A stretch of 64,000 bases of DNA from the NCBI GenBank assembly GCA_037178675.1, contig JAYMGJ010000243.1, positions 62,001 through 126,000 of the forward strand. The letters run 5' to 3'. Made by a program: the position numbers and the translations under genes. Of this stretch, positions 13,568 to 24,981 are shown in pieces; position 1 is the first letter of the stretch; each line of letters starts with the position of its first letter. The notes beneath the pieces were generated by a model. That model was not told the DNA's origin. It worked only from the letters and a program-made list of their open reading frames with translations, and ran no database searches. This DNA is from Scleroderma bovista. Its lineage: Eukaryota > Basidiomycota > Agaricomycetes > Boletales > Sclerodermataceae.

Positions 13568-15675
13568 ATGCCACGCAAAAGATGTCCTCCCACAGCCCTC
13601 CGCATCCACACTCCCCAACATAATATTAACCCCCTCGTACTCGACGACACATCCTCACACTCAACCCTGTCCTCCCCTACTGCCTCTGACCTCCCCGCGA
13701 CTCCCTTGCACCCTCTACAAAAGCCTCGCTCGCTACGCAACATGAAAAAACTGTCCATAAACCTCCCCTCCGCAGATTCATCCACCAACTCCCTCCTCTC
13801 CCCGCTCTCTCCTCCTCCGAGCGTCCTGGACTCTCAGCCCTTCTTCCCCGCCCCGCGGCCCAGGCGTCCATCCATCCTATCCCTTCCCAGCAATGCGACG
13901 ACGTCCGCTTTCCACAGAAGGGATGAAGATGGCTCCCCAACCATCCCCTATCTTGACGGCCCTATACAGATTCTTCCCGGCGTCTGGCTCGGTTCCGAAG
14001 ACAATGCTCGTGATTGGCCTGGCCTCATTCAGCGCCGTATCAAGGCCATCCTCAACGTCGCGAAGGAAGTCACTTCCCCATTCGACTTAGCTCCCCAGCC
14101 TCTCCGCCAATCCGCATCCACCCCGAACCTTGCTTCTAGCACAAGAGATCCACAGTCAACCTATTACCCCCCACATCTTCCGTCCGGTCGTCCCGGGATG
14201 CATTACCTCAAACTCCAGTGGTCTCACGGCGAAAAGCACCTGGTCGATGACGGCTTTCCCACCGCCATGGCTTTCGTCGACGCAGCCCTTGCTCGCAACG
14301 AGGGTATCCTAATACAGTATGTAGCTCGTCCATGCCATCCCCCCTGTCTTACTGTCCATTTTAGTTGTCAATGTGGCATATCTCGCTCAGCAACTTTAGT
14401 CATCGCGATCGTAATGCGTGCTGCTGCTACACGTTCCCCTCTCGTGCCACCACAAGTATGGGAGCTCAAAGGTATGCAAGCCGCTTACTCGTTTGTGAAG
14501 GAGAAGAGTAGGCATGTGGGACCCAACATGTCGTAAGCAAGCATGTTTCTGCAACACATGCCTAATTTCCAACCTCCTTTCACAGCCTTATCTATCAACT
14601 ATTCGATTACGAAAAGACCCTTCAAGGTGGAAACACCTCCCCTGCACAATCAGATAAATCTTCATCGATCAGTGAGGAGGAAAGGGAATGGAGTCGCCGC
14701 CGAGATGCTTTCGCAGCTGAAGGCTGTGATGATCGGGATAGCGAGACCATTCAACAGGAGGCAAAGGATCTCGATCGTGCAATGGAGGAACGCATCGCGC
14801 GTAAGCCATCAACTTCTTCGATCTCATCAGGGTTATGCATGGGCTCAGCACGGAGAAACCGTTATGTACGCAAGCGGACTGGTTCCGTCGCAAGCGTACA
14901 TAGCACCATGGGGAGTATTCTAAGCGAAAATTTGGTCGAGGCCGATGAAGAGGCAGATCTATTAGGAGTGGGTGGAGGTTTTGACGACACGATGGAGCCG
15001 CGCCGGAGTCCGTCTTTCTCCAGTGAATCTCCTGGTTCTCCAAGCGAGTCCGATGCACGGTCTCCGCTAACATCAAATACTTCTCCAGATCGCCCACTAC
15101 CTGTTCGCAGACATCTTACTTCTGCTCCCTCCGCTCCCCCAACGAAGCTTTCATTCCACGTTACACGGCTATCTTTGTCTCGTCCATTCGTCAAGACTGC
15201 CCCAGGAAAAACTAAGCGACGTCCACCTCCCCTTGGTGTGTTACCTCCCGTTCCTCCCTCACCCGTTACACCTGTCGCTGTCCAGGACAACGATTCATCT
15301 GGTCGACCTCCGCGCACACAAACATCTCGGAGGCGTGTGCCTTCCGCCCTCAAACTTCGTGGTCCTCTGAGTCAAATCGTTTTTCCCTCACAGTCGACAC
15401 CATCCCGACCTTCTGTATCTGCGACACCCTCACAAACATTGTTCGTTTTTCCGCCATCTCCCACAATCGCGACCGCAATGCGTACACCATCCACTATGAC
15501 TGTTACATCCAACGTGCATACCAATGCATTCCCGTTTCCATCACAAGCTACGCCCCGCGTGGCAACCAGCTCCTCAAAAGGTCGCACCAAATCATTCATA
15601 GGAATTGGCGCGTCCGTCGCCCCCACCACAGCATACTCACGAGTCGATGCACGAGGCTGGGTTGGCCTGGAATAA
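13568..15675 (+). CDS. dual-specificity (MAP kinase) phosphatase
   Basis: Three exons (13568-14316, 14365-14532, 14586-15675) give 668 residues from the ATG at 13568. In-frame ATGs further upstream, for example 13544, are possible. The N-terminal third is Ser/Pro-rich. The catalytic domain covers about residues 130-320: ILPGVWLGSEDNARDW, IKAILNVAKEV, LKLQWSHGEKHLVDDGF and the signature HCQCGISRSATLVIA. This gives nucleophile Cys251 and Arg257 and is assembled across the first intron. A helical SFVKEKSRHVGPN follows. The C-terminal 350 residues are low complexity with many Ser-Pro sites. The architecture resembles Msg5/Pmp1-type phosphatases that switch off MAP kinases of the cell-integrity and mating pathways. 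Substrate identity is inference. Confidence 0.85.
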
Positions 15676-15959
15676 GGATCAACGGGCGGCTGTGGTGTGC
15701 CAACTGTAACACGTTAATAGAACTGATATGACGAGAAGAGGTTGTGGTTGCCAGTCGCCGCTGTTGTGTGTAGTAGCCTTTCATCTGCCATTTCATGTGC
15801 TGGACTTGATATTCACTGCTAGTTTGTAATACCTCGTACAGCGTTCGATTGCAAGCATTTGCACTCTTTGTAACAGTAGTACCCACACTTCGCCTTTCTT
15901 GCCCCTGTCTTCCTTGTCAGTGCCAAAAAGAAAAATTGCCAACTAGACTCTGGGCCAGT

Positions 15960-17089
15960 CTATCCAAAGACTTTGCCAATGCTGTTTCTAACAACGCCTG
16001 ACAAAATCCGTCCACCAAAGCCACCCACGTTCCATCCTGTTCCAGCTACAGTATTTGCCCAGCGTTGCTTAGCATCTCTATCACTGAACAATGGCTTATT
16101 AACATGGGAAGAGACAGAAATCATTGACCTTACGCATAAGTGAACCCCACTGCATTTGTGATATTGAACACCAGTGCAAGAATCACGATCGGTAAGAATC
16201 TAGAGATATGAATGACGAAGTGCACCGTTCATCCCGGGGACTTACGATAGATTGAACCGTACGATGGATATCACGAACAGCAATAGCCAGCACAGGGGAA
16301 AGGCGTAAATTGCAATCTAAAAGAGCATACGCAAACAGATGCCAGTTGGTTGTGCTGCACGGTGTTTTAATAGCGTGAAAGCGCACCCAAAACATCCTGT
16401 TTGACGGGATCGACATTAGTACCCTAACTGACAGGGTCCAAATACCCACTTTGAGTCCACAGGGTTTGCGGGACGAGAAGGCTGGCAGCCATTGGAGCGG
16501 TGAGCACAAGGGTCCGGAGATCACGTAAAAAACGGAGTAGACCCACATCTCTGCTCTCAAAGACCCAATAGCTTTCACCGTCTTCGTCAATCTTAGGTTT
16601 CATTTGTGAGTGGGCCAGAAGGGCTACCACTGAACGTACCTGATTCCAGAACCGCAGCCCTACTAGTCTACGGCCAGCAACGTTCTTAAGTAATTATCAG
16701 GGAAATGAAATGGGTGAGGATCCATGCGTGCACCCACCCTGCAGTTCCAGAAATCCATGGCGAGGAGCACGACGACGACGACTGTCTGTGTGCAGGTATT
16801 CAAGACGGTCTGTTGCACGGTAACACCCAAGCACCACGTACAGATAACACATAATTGTCGGTGAAGAGACCACAAAGAATATAAACCGCTATGGCCGCCA
16901 CCCGGAAGACATACAAGCAGAACAGGACGGCAGGGTGTGCAGACTGCAGTGCGTATTAGGAGGGCCGTCGAACACGACGATCAAAAATAAGTCTCAGCTT
17001 GTCTCAGAATACCAACAATGGCTGGTTAATGTGCGTGAGCTGCATGCCAGGGTCAAACTACGAGGACGCGGTACCTGATTCCGCGTCAT
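15960..17089 (-). CDS. TVP23: Golgi membrane protein Tvp23
   Basis: Eleven exons on the minus strand: 17075-17089, 17013-17021, 16842-16943, 16738-16785, 16640-16684, 16547-16591, 16450-16481, 16387-16396, 16246-16316, 16134-16199 and 15960-16083. They encode 188 residues, normal for the family. Four membrane segments are visible, and the family core reads [59 protein letters not shown] and a C-terminal [16 protein letters not shown]. Tvp23 sits in late Golgi vesicles and supports retrograde traffic. One internal exon is only 10 bases and the proposed second exon is 9; that second exon and the start are the least certain parts. The valine run comes from GTC/GTG repeats in the DNA. Confidence 0.85.
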
Positions 17090-17265
17090 TAGGGTTTGAG
17101 GCCATTGCGTTGGTTGCGGGGCTCTGTGCATGTTGAGAAGAAGCGTCTGGCTTCCTCTCGGTGGACAGCTCGTCCGGCTCGATAGTCTGCAGCAGGGGCG
17201 TCTGGGTGCTCATATGGCTGAAGGGCAAGGACAGATCCTGTCACGTGGTATCTGTACGCGTTGTG

Positions 17266-18836
17266 ATGAGCCTCGACGAACGGGCCACTCTCCTTCATCA
17301 TGCAACCCCCCATCCAACGGAAGGGCCCTTGCCTCCCATACTTCCTGCCGTTTCCCGCTTGAAAGACACCATTCATACTCAAAATGGTCCTCCCGAGCTC
17401 GACACGTCTCTCGGCGAACAACAACGGACAGCTTTTCTGATCCTCGTCTACTTGCACCTGTACCGATCTCTGCTTACCCCCATCATCCCAGGCCAGGATA
17501 TTAGGGTGGTATGGACCTCGGCCGTAGCTTCTACAAACAAAGCGAACGAGACAGAGACACGATTACTGGAAGTATGGACTACCTACCTAGACACCCAAAG
17601 TCCATCCTTATCCGAAGTTCAGTCTCTTCTGTGGTCCGAGTTCCCCTTGGAACATGGCTCAACTCGATACACGAAAGGTATGTTGGCAACTTCCACGAGC
17701 AACGAGTTGCACGGTGTATACAACCTGTGCTAGTGATCGACTGCTTGTACTCCGAACACATCCCACCAGCGTTTTTGGTTCATCCAGTCATTCAAACCAC
17801 CATGATGGCTACTTGGAAGGTCGGGCTCCGTTACCGAGATGATGGCGAAAGGTATCACATGTGGCAACGGTTCGATGCTTTGACTTCACCGAGGTGAGAA
17901 CATCTGGTCATGCCAGGTGAATCGTCAGTCGTCTCATCCAGAAATACAAAATCATGCAGGGTGATGCACTTCCTCCACTTGCTGGGCCATCTACTTTTTG
18001 TTGGCACCCTAGCTCATTACTTGCTCTACCCACCACCATTCATTGTCTTCTTTGACTATCCAAGGTACACGTCCCGTGAGATTTTCCTTGTTGTAATGGC
18101 AGCCTCCTCCCTGTTTGCGCCATGGACACTGCATTCTTTATCGTACATCCAGGTTTTCCTTGCGTTTGTCCTCACATTACCCTCAGAGCCGCTTCCGGGA
18201 TGGCTTGCCTTCACCTTCTTGCATATTGCCCTCATGGTTCACATGGTATCCCTTCATCTCCCCCATCCCCCTAGCATTGCGTATCTCCTGTATCCCAGTA
18301 CAGGCGTCTCGCTTTCTTCGTTGTTAATGCAATGTGCGATACGGTTTTTGTTACCTATCATAGCACTCTTCCTGCCTGCTGTGTTCTTTACCACTTATCT
18401 GGCTTCTGCATCGCTCGCTGACTCTCCACTATACCACTTTTCCGTCATCAATTTGGTCCCAACGGATACACGGACATCATTTCTCCTCCTCTTCCTCCTC
18501 GTAGTTTTCGCTTTTATTTTCTCGGTTATTTCGAGCTTCTCTACAGCGGACATGTCTTTTGCGACATCAGCTGAGCCTTGGGACCGATATACGCCCGTGG
18601 TGGGGCGACCAGCCAGGAGAATGTTCTACCATGCAGTCGCCCGTTACACTGGCTATGTTTTCTTCCCACCGTTCAATGTTTTGCTACTAATAGTCATCAT
18701 TCCTTCATTCTTTCGCTTCTCACTTGGATACCGGGGTTCTCATGCATTCAAAGAGGTGAAGGTATTCATGTGGAGACTGAGTGTAGGGGTCCTTGGGGCT
18801 GCTGTAGGAGGGATTTGGCTGTGGGGGTTAATCTGA
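17266..18836 (+). CDS. polytopic membrane protein of unknown function
   Basis: Three exons (17266-17677, 17734-17893, 17942-18836) give 488 residues. The first 200 residues are soluble: MSLDERATLLHHATP, then a helix with FLILVYLHLYRSLL, then a region ending in DDGERYHMWQRFDAL. About seven membrane helices follow, from MHFLHLLGHLLFVGTL through LFLLVVFAFIFSVISS to a terminal GAAVGGIWLWGLI. A conserved-looking SAEPWDRYTPVVGRPARRMF loop sits between helices five and six. The layout reminds me of fungal TRP-like/Yvc1-type channels, but I see no decisive motif, so no function is claimed. The start is 176 bases from that of TVP23 on the other strand. Confidence 0.7.
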
Positions 18837-18909
18837 TCTTTCATGTGATAATTCCCAATCGAGAGTCGGTCAACAGTTGCTCTTTGTGACGCTGTTTCTG
18901 AAGTACCCT

Positions 18910-20804
18910 ATGACCAAACGTAAAGCAAGCGGCGCACATGGAGCACCCACGAAGAGGGGTCGGACTCGAAGCAACATGGTTCCAGCCTTTGGAGCTGCAA
19001 GTGAGGATGACCTTTTAACAGCGGAACCAAGGCAAATACCTTCGGCTTCCGCGCTGTCTGTTCGTCCTCTGACCTGGGGAGATGCAATTCCTATGTTAAC
19101 TTCGCTGGCTACGCGCCGATTTGTGGAAAATGTGCTCGCCTTATCTTCTGATGAACGGCTCTGGACATATGTCAGATTATGGCTGAAACGCCTCCCCGAC
19201 TTGTTGGTGCCAAAACTATTCAACATGCTGCAAGACTCTTGTCCAAACATCTTCTCGCATGGGTTCATCATGTTGGTATGTAGTGTCAAGTACTATGTGC
19301 AGCCATGCCACTTGTACCAAACCAGTATGACTAGTATTTCCTTCGCGGACCAACAATCAAGTTATCCCAGTCATTGCCTGGTGTGCAGAAGCAAACGGTC
19401 ACATCTATTGCGAGGAATCACGGCCTTCGCGAACTTAGCTTGATCGGATTGGACCAATATTCAGATACTCTCTTTGCATCATTGATATCATCCCTGCCAC
19501 AATTGCGCATCCTCGTGCTCCGGTAAGGTGTAATATACAAGTACGCTGGCTGACCATCTGATACCAGTACAGCGGATGTACCCAAGTCAGTGTAAAGACT
19601 GCAAAAGCTGCAGCTTCGTGTTCTTCCTTGACTAGTGTTAACTTCAACTATACGACCGTAACTCCAGTATCCCTTGGCGCAGTGCTCACGTCGTGCTCTT
19701 GCTTGGAAGTCTTGAAAGTGGCTGGCATCCCCAGCTGGGTGAGTAATGAAAACTTTCACCGCTGTTGATTGGATTGATACCGTCCACTTACAGACGGATA
19801 AAGGGTTTTCAAAGTTGTTGAACACTTTGTCCAAAACTCCGGGTATTGTTTTCAAGAACCTGCAAAATCTAAAATTGAGGCAGCTTGCTCTGTCCGATGC
19901 ATCTGTGCAACCCTTTTTAACCCATTGTCCAAATCTGAAGCGTTTGGATATCTCCTTCACGCACGTTCGACGCCGTCCAATTGGGTACACCATCCCCCCA
20001 CTGGAGAAGATTTCGCTCACCTCTATCAACATGGGGGCTTCAGACCTACTCATGCTAGTGGTGATGCTACGTGATCTACGAACGCTCTCGGTGGGAGCTC
20101 TTGGTAGCGGGCAAGGCTCTTCTGCGGGCTTGGGGAATTCTTCCGCGATGAGCATGACAGATGAATGGCTTGGTCGCCTCATAGATGTACTGGAAGAACT
20201 TGAGAACCTGGAGAAAGTCAGTCTTGTGGGCAACTCCAAGTTGGGACTGACCAACAATAAGATGCTTTCCGAATTTATTCGGAAAGTAGGCCGCAGGTGC
20301 AAGGTAATGTGTCCCATCGAGTCATCTGGGTAGTCTGATCGAAGAGTGATAGCATCTCAATCTTTCTGGGCTGCAACATTTGAAATCACAAAATTTATCT
20401 GGGTTGATGTCTGAAATAAGCAGTAGTGGTCCACCGCGATTGGAGGAACTGATTTTGAACCACACGGGTATTGATGACAAGGCAGCGCCATACATATCGT
20501 GTTGCTCGTCCCTTTCAGCACTTAAACTTGCGGGTACGAAGATAACAAGTCAGTTCCGTTTCCTCGCATTCTTTAGCCCTCATGCTGATTACCTTGGCCC
20601 TCGAGGCGTTGGACTCTTCCCCATCATTGATGCCTGCCCGAGGCTCGAGCAGCTCGATCTCACCAGCTGCCGTGGTATCAGGGTTGCGGACCGACGGAGG
20701 TTCTTTGAGGTACTCCATTGAATTATATTCCACAGTTATCTGAGCTTGTCACGCAGGTTTGGGAGCGCGAAGGACATACCGGGGACAGGGGGACGGAGTA
20801 CTAG
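18910..20804 (+). CDS. RNI-like leucine-rich repeat protein
   Basis: Seven exons (18910-19275, 19335-19522, 19573-19738, 19794-20303, 20353-20548, 20606-20709, 20757-20804) give 525 residues. The N-terminus is basic with MTKRKASG and KRGRTRS, likely a nuclear signal. Helices like those before F-box-type LRR arrays follow. At least eight LRRs of the RNI class run from LRELSLIGL through LRILVLRGCTQVS, LEVLKVAGI, LKRLDISFTHV, LEKVSLVGN, LEELILNHTGI and LSALKLAGT to LEQLDLTSC. No F-box is obvious. Proteins of this type usually hold a partner in ubiquitin ligases or Ran regulation. The role here is unknown. Confidence 0.75.
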
Positions 20805-20947
20805 TTTGCTTGTTTGTGGTTAGGGCGTGGTGATACTTTCCAGTTTGAATTGTTTGACCAGAACAACGCTGTCGGCCGCTGAGGATTGATGGCCTACTGA
20901 TAGGCTAGTCGAGATGGGAAAACCACGTTTACTGCAATCCACTGACA

Positions 20948-22400
20948 CTAGCATAACGGTACAAATGCAAAGCTATACCAGGACGATTCAACTGCTGGTG
21001 TGTCTGTGGGACACCACGTCGACGGATCATTGCAACTGATGATGTAAAAATGGGACGTAGCACGATACCGTTTCATACAATTTTTCCATAGCTCATCCTC
21101 CAGTCTCTTCAGCACTATTTCGCTGACACCAGCTTTTTGGGGGCCCCACGGATAGATGACGCCATGCGTCCCAGGAAGCGTGAATTGCGATTCTAAATTC
21201 TGACTGAGCCAATCGCAGCACCAGCAGCAATTCTTGCTAGCAGCAATCACAATTTCCCCAGCTTCTGCCACATCCTCTGAATGTCAGGTGGATACTGAAG
21301 GATGAAAGGAACGCACTGGCTGGACAACCTGTTGCATTGTCCGTGGGTTCTGAATCTCCACAACTTGGTTTGCATGAGAGTGGCTTCCGCATGGTCGGAG
21401 CCAAGAAAAGCGTCCGAACCATGATCCGCTAGAGTCATCACAACAGGCTCGCGATGTTCCATCATATGTGGCAACTGCACAAAGAACTCGTCGCAGATTT
21501 TGGGTAGTGTCATGGCTGACGATCGAAAGCGGAGTACCTCGATGACACCAATTACCATGTTCTTGAGAAGTCCGGGAGTTGTTTTATTGCTGTAGAGTGT
21601 CTACTGCTTCGTGCCATGCGACGACCCTTTGCAGATAGCGCAAGGTTCGCCCGCCCTTACCTTGGTCTGGTTCCAGCCGGAGCTCCGCTGACTCGTCACC
21701 TGTTAGTGGCTTCTTTAGTCCTGCCGCCAGATGAAAAAAATCGGGATGACATACCATCCACGGCTATGGATTTGAAGACAATGCGATTGGCTCTGATCTA
21801 AGACGTCAATGAGTCACCTACTGCTGGGTATTTCAGGGTCGAGCATGGTCGTCTTCTTCAACGTGGCACCAATCGTTCAATTGAAACATCGCTCGATCGG
21901 CCTCTTTTTCCCCTTTAGCGCCCTTATCACGAGCCAGCATCACATCCCCAATGGCTTTGTCCACTCCGACTAGGAACGCAAGCATTACCACGAGCTTGAT
22001 GTCATCGGAAATTTTGCATTTCACCTCTCCGTTTACCAGTCTCGACGGTATTGGAGGCAGAGCCTTGAGCTGGACCAGCCAGTCTGGCCAGTTGACCAAC
22101 TTGGGAAGGAGGATCTCGCGGCGGCGGCGAGGTTGTTTCCACTGGCGAATCACCTCAAACAACTGCTTGCCACTGCACAGTCTGGTATCCTCATTGAAGC
22201 GCGCGACGAACTTAGGGAAGCTCCGCGAAACAAAAAAGACCTCGAGAGAGCGCAACTGATTATCAACGTTTGTTGCATGCGCGTCGAACGCTGATAGGGC
22301 AGCTTGCACATCGGCAACGTGATCCAAAAAGTTTCCATTCGCAGGGCTATGAAAAGGTCAGCGCATTGCAATCTGCCCGAAGCTGTGCGAATAATACCAT
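20948..22400 (-). pseudogene. broken deaminase-fold gene (OTT_1508-like family)
   Basis: The minus strand holds the pieces of an Agaricomycete protein with a cytidine-deaminase fold. An N-terminal helical domain lies at about 21833-22400. A metal-binding HAE triad codon lies at 21391-21393, and a Cys-x-x-Cys cluster lies near 21215-21229 followed by PGTHGVIYPWGP. His and the two Cys of the zinc site are all present. The pieces lie in different frames. Single-base breaks are apparent near 22351-22356 (a TTTT run), near 21838 and near 21590-21605, with no splice site to explain them. The join between the HAE and Cys segments also needs an odd 38-base intron. Neighbouring genes are intact, which argues against poor sequence quality. 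The family belongs to the wide deaminase superfamily, some members of which are toxins; this copy looks inactive. Confidence 0.6.
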
Positions 22401-23407
22401 GTTACCACTTCGTCGAGTGAGTTGTGGCGTTCCTCAACCACCTTCAGAGAGATGCTCCCCACAGACGACCGTGCAGCCTGTCTGCGTTGTTCGAGGAGTC
22501 AGCGCGGGTCATGGTGCACCTCGTGGGTTTGCATACTTGTTCACATGGTCCAGCAGAAGCCTGAGCAGGAATCTGCTCATAGTTGGTAGACTAGAGTAGC
22601 CGACACAAGAGACTCGAACTGTAATCACCAGACGGATTAAAGTACTGTGATTGGGAAGAAAGGCTCACGGGGCGAATAAATTATGGTCACCAGGATGTGA
22701 TATGACAGCGACATCGGACTTACCATTCCGTTTGCTAGATGCGTCGTCACAAAGGACGTCCATTGCAACTCGAAAGAGCTGGCTGCATGCCCCGAGGTTC
22801 CCGCCTCGATCGCGAATATGCATAAGTTCTACATGGTATCTGCATCTAAGTCTGTTCTACAGTCAAATTTCGAACCGAGGTGAAGTTGCCTCGAGGAGAC
22901 CTCACCTCAAGTGATGTTGGTGTGACGTAATGCCGTGATTTAGCTTTTGTTGTCGTGTACGTTATGGGTTTATACAAGGAGTCCTGCCGTCGACAACACG
23001 CCCTCAACTAGCTGAGTCTTTCTTCCTTCTCTCCCATCCCCCGATACTGGGTGTGCCCTCCGCTCTCTCTTCGTTCTCTTATCCCGTCTTTCTTTCATGT
23101 TCCACTTCTCCACAGATCGTCTGGCTGGTCTCGACAACGCGATCTTGAAGATCACTGTTCCTTCTAAACTACCCTCAGTTATACCTAATAATGCCCCAAT
23201 TTGCCATAATCCCCACCGCAGGACCAAAAAGATAACAAAGCACAAACCTCAAGGAGCCACTCGGGTCCCCTTGGGGGATAGGACAAACTCCAACCGCGTT
23301 GTATGTAATCGTGCAACACTCTTGGTTTCGCCTCTGATTCATGTTGATAACAGCCCAGCGATGTTCTCCCCCAAGAAGAGAAACTCGACAATCCGACGCT
23401 GTCCAAT
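22401..23407. other. intergenic, 1 kb
   Basis: Nothing recognisable was found between the deaminase relic and the next gene. Frames at 22651-22914 and 23097-23453 look random. A pyrimidine-rich stretch near 23005-23110 probably belongs to the promoter and leader of the gene at 23408. Confidence 0.45.
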
Positions 23408-24628
23408 ATGCCCTGCTGCCTATCCGATGGACCCGACAAGCTACCCACTATAGTGACCACCCAACCATGCGGTGTTAAGTATTCTCTGACCGGCGACGAC
23501 GACTCCTTCAGACCACTTCCACCGCTCCCGACTGCCTCTCCATTGCAACTGCCCTCTTTCATTGATCTCTCTGCATCCACGCCCACCTCTGCTTTTCGTT
23601 CAACCTCCTCTGCGCCTACAGCCCTTCTTTTCTGCGTTCCCGCTGAGCCTCGCAAACGGTTCGTGAGGAAGGCTCGGAAGGAAGTCCCAGCTGGCCCTCA
23701 TTGGATCCCTGCTTTCCATCACCCCAACAGTCCTTACGTGCCTTGGACTTTACCTGTGCGACAACGCATTCTTCCACCGCCCTCTCTCGTCTCTCTCTCT
23801 CCTGATGAGTCCTCGCCTTGCTCTCGTAGTGGCGCACTTGCTCCAGAACCTTGGACATCCCACTCTTTTTCAGAATCACCCAAATTTTCGAGAAAGGGCA
23901 AGGTTTCTAGCTCTTGGAAGAGCTTCAAAAATACCATAAAAAGGGGGGTAAAGAAAGTTGTAGCACATCTCGGAAAAACCAAAAAGGTCTCCAAGGAATT
24001 CTCCAATATCCAGGATATCCCGCGTTCCTCCGGGGACAATAATATTATGGGCACTTGCAATACTCCTGCAGCGATTTGCCCCGAACAACCTATTCTGGTC
24101 GACAATTCACGTTCTCGTATCTCCATGGCATCGTTCTCTTCTTCCGACTCTACTACTCTGGCGACTTGGCTCGCTGAGCGATGCACCGCCGCACCTGAGG
24201 TTGCGCACCGTGCTTCTGGAGGGATGACGATAGAAGCATACGAATTCATGGGAAGCTGGCTTGACCTACGCCACGGAGACGATGGCTGGGTTTGCGGTCA
24301 CCAGGAATGCAAACTGCATTTGTCAGACGGAACCCCCAATGCTATGTGCGGGCATGTAACAGTTTTCCGTGCAGCAATGCCGTTCGATGGTCCCGACCTT
24401 TACAAGCCAGTCACACAGCGAGTGGCGTCGACCTTGTTTTTATCTACTGAATCACTTATCGTGCCGCAATCCCGATTCTGCTCACTGCCTCGTTTGCCGT
24501 CCCACTCTTTTGACATGACCTCGCCTTGTGGCACTGGTTCCTCGCCTGGGCGGGCCGACGCGGAACGCCGTCTGCCATGCAAGAAGTCACGGGAGGTTTG
24601 CATGCCTGGAGGATGGACATTCTGCTAA
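23408..24628 (+). CDS. orphan protein, Ser/Pro-rich, 406 residues
   Basis: A single open frame from ATG 23408 to TAA 24628 encodes 406 residues. The N-terminal half is Ser/Pro-rich with RKRFVRKARKEVP and IPAFHHPNSPYVP. A basic patch GKVSSSWKSFKNTIKRGVKKVV follows. The most structured part is about residues 240-320. It starts with SSDSTTLATWLAERC and then has MTIEAYEFMGSWLDLR, a block I associate with other Agaricomycete orphans of the form T-x-E-x-YE-x-x-GSWLD. The C-terminus carries several Cys in RLPCKKSREVCMPGG. No enzyme or membrane motif is present. An intron could be hidden, because no homologue is at hand to test this. Confidence 0.6.
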   Translation: MPCCLSDGPDKLPTIVTTQPCGVKYSLTGDDDSFRPLPPLPTASPLQLPSFIDLSASTPTSAFRSTSSAPTALLFCVPAEPRKRFVRKARKEVPAGPHWIPAFHHPNSPYVPWTLPVRQRILPPPSLVSLSPDESSPCSRSGALAPEPWTSHSFSESPKFSRKGKVSSSWKSFKNTIKRGVKKVVAHLGKTKKVSKEFSNIQDIPRSSGDNNIMGTCNTPAAICPEQPILVDNSRSRISMASFSSSDSTTLATWLAERCTAAPEVAHRASGGMTIEAYEFMGSWLDLRHGDDGWVCGHQECKLHLSDGTPNAMCGHVTVFRAAMPFDGPDLYKPVTQRVASTLFLSTESLIVPQSRFCSLPRLPSHSFDMTSPCGTGSSPGRADAERRLPCKKSREVCMPGGWTFC

Positions 24629-24981
24629 TTATATTTAGCTACACGGACCTATACATAGATGTTTATACACACTGGAACTGCATATCTGTATTATTCACTA
24701 TTTGAAGCAGGATGTAATGTGTACTGGTTGCCCGCAAGGAAGAAAAGAACAAGGGATGCCATCCCCTATTGTCCGAAAAAGGCAGTTATTGTGGTTCAAA
24801 GCGCGGACTGTGCTTTGACCTCTGGACCGCCTTGACACGCTTTGGTTGCACTTCGCAAGAACTGAAATACAAGGGACCATGCCCTTTATTTTATCTCCAG
24901 ATCCACCTCGAGCTTTTGTCGCCTTTACCCCTTCGAATACATCTCACACTATCGACACCCACTGGCAGCAGCGTGGTCCTA
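24629..24981. other. intergenic, promoter of the kinase-like gene
   Basis: This 353-base gap is open on the plus strand without a convincing start before 24982. No TATA box or repeat is evident. Confidence 0.4.

Noticed and set aside
15372..15629. Minus-strand frame opposite the phosphatase tail
   Set aside because: Shadow frame of a low-complexity coding region; no independent support.
16738..16785. GTC/GTG repeat in TVP23 as a functional regulatory repeat
   Set aside because: It simply encodes the valine run of a membrane helix.
20948..22400. Sequencing error as the cause of the deaminase breaks
   Set aside because: Not excluded, but the flanking LRR gene, permease, MSH1 and others are free of indels, so real decay is the better reading; kept as a finding with this caveat.
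22600..22640. Possible tRNA B-box-like sequence on the minus strand (AGTTCGAGTCTC)
   Set aside because: The flanking bases do not form the T-arm or acceptor stems and no A-box lies at the right distance.
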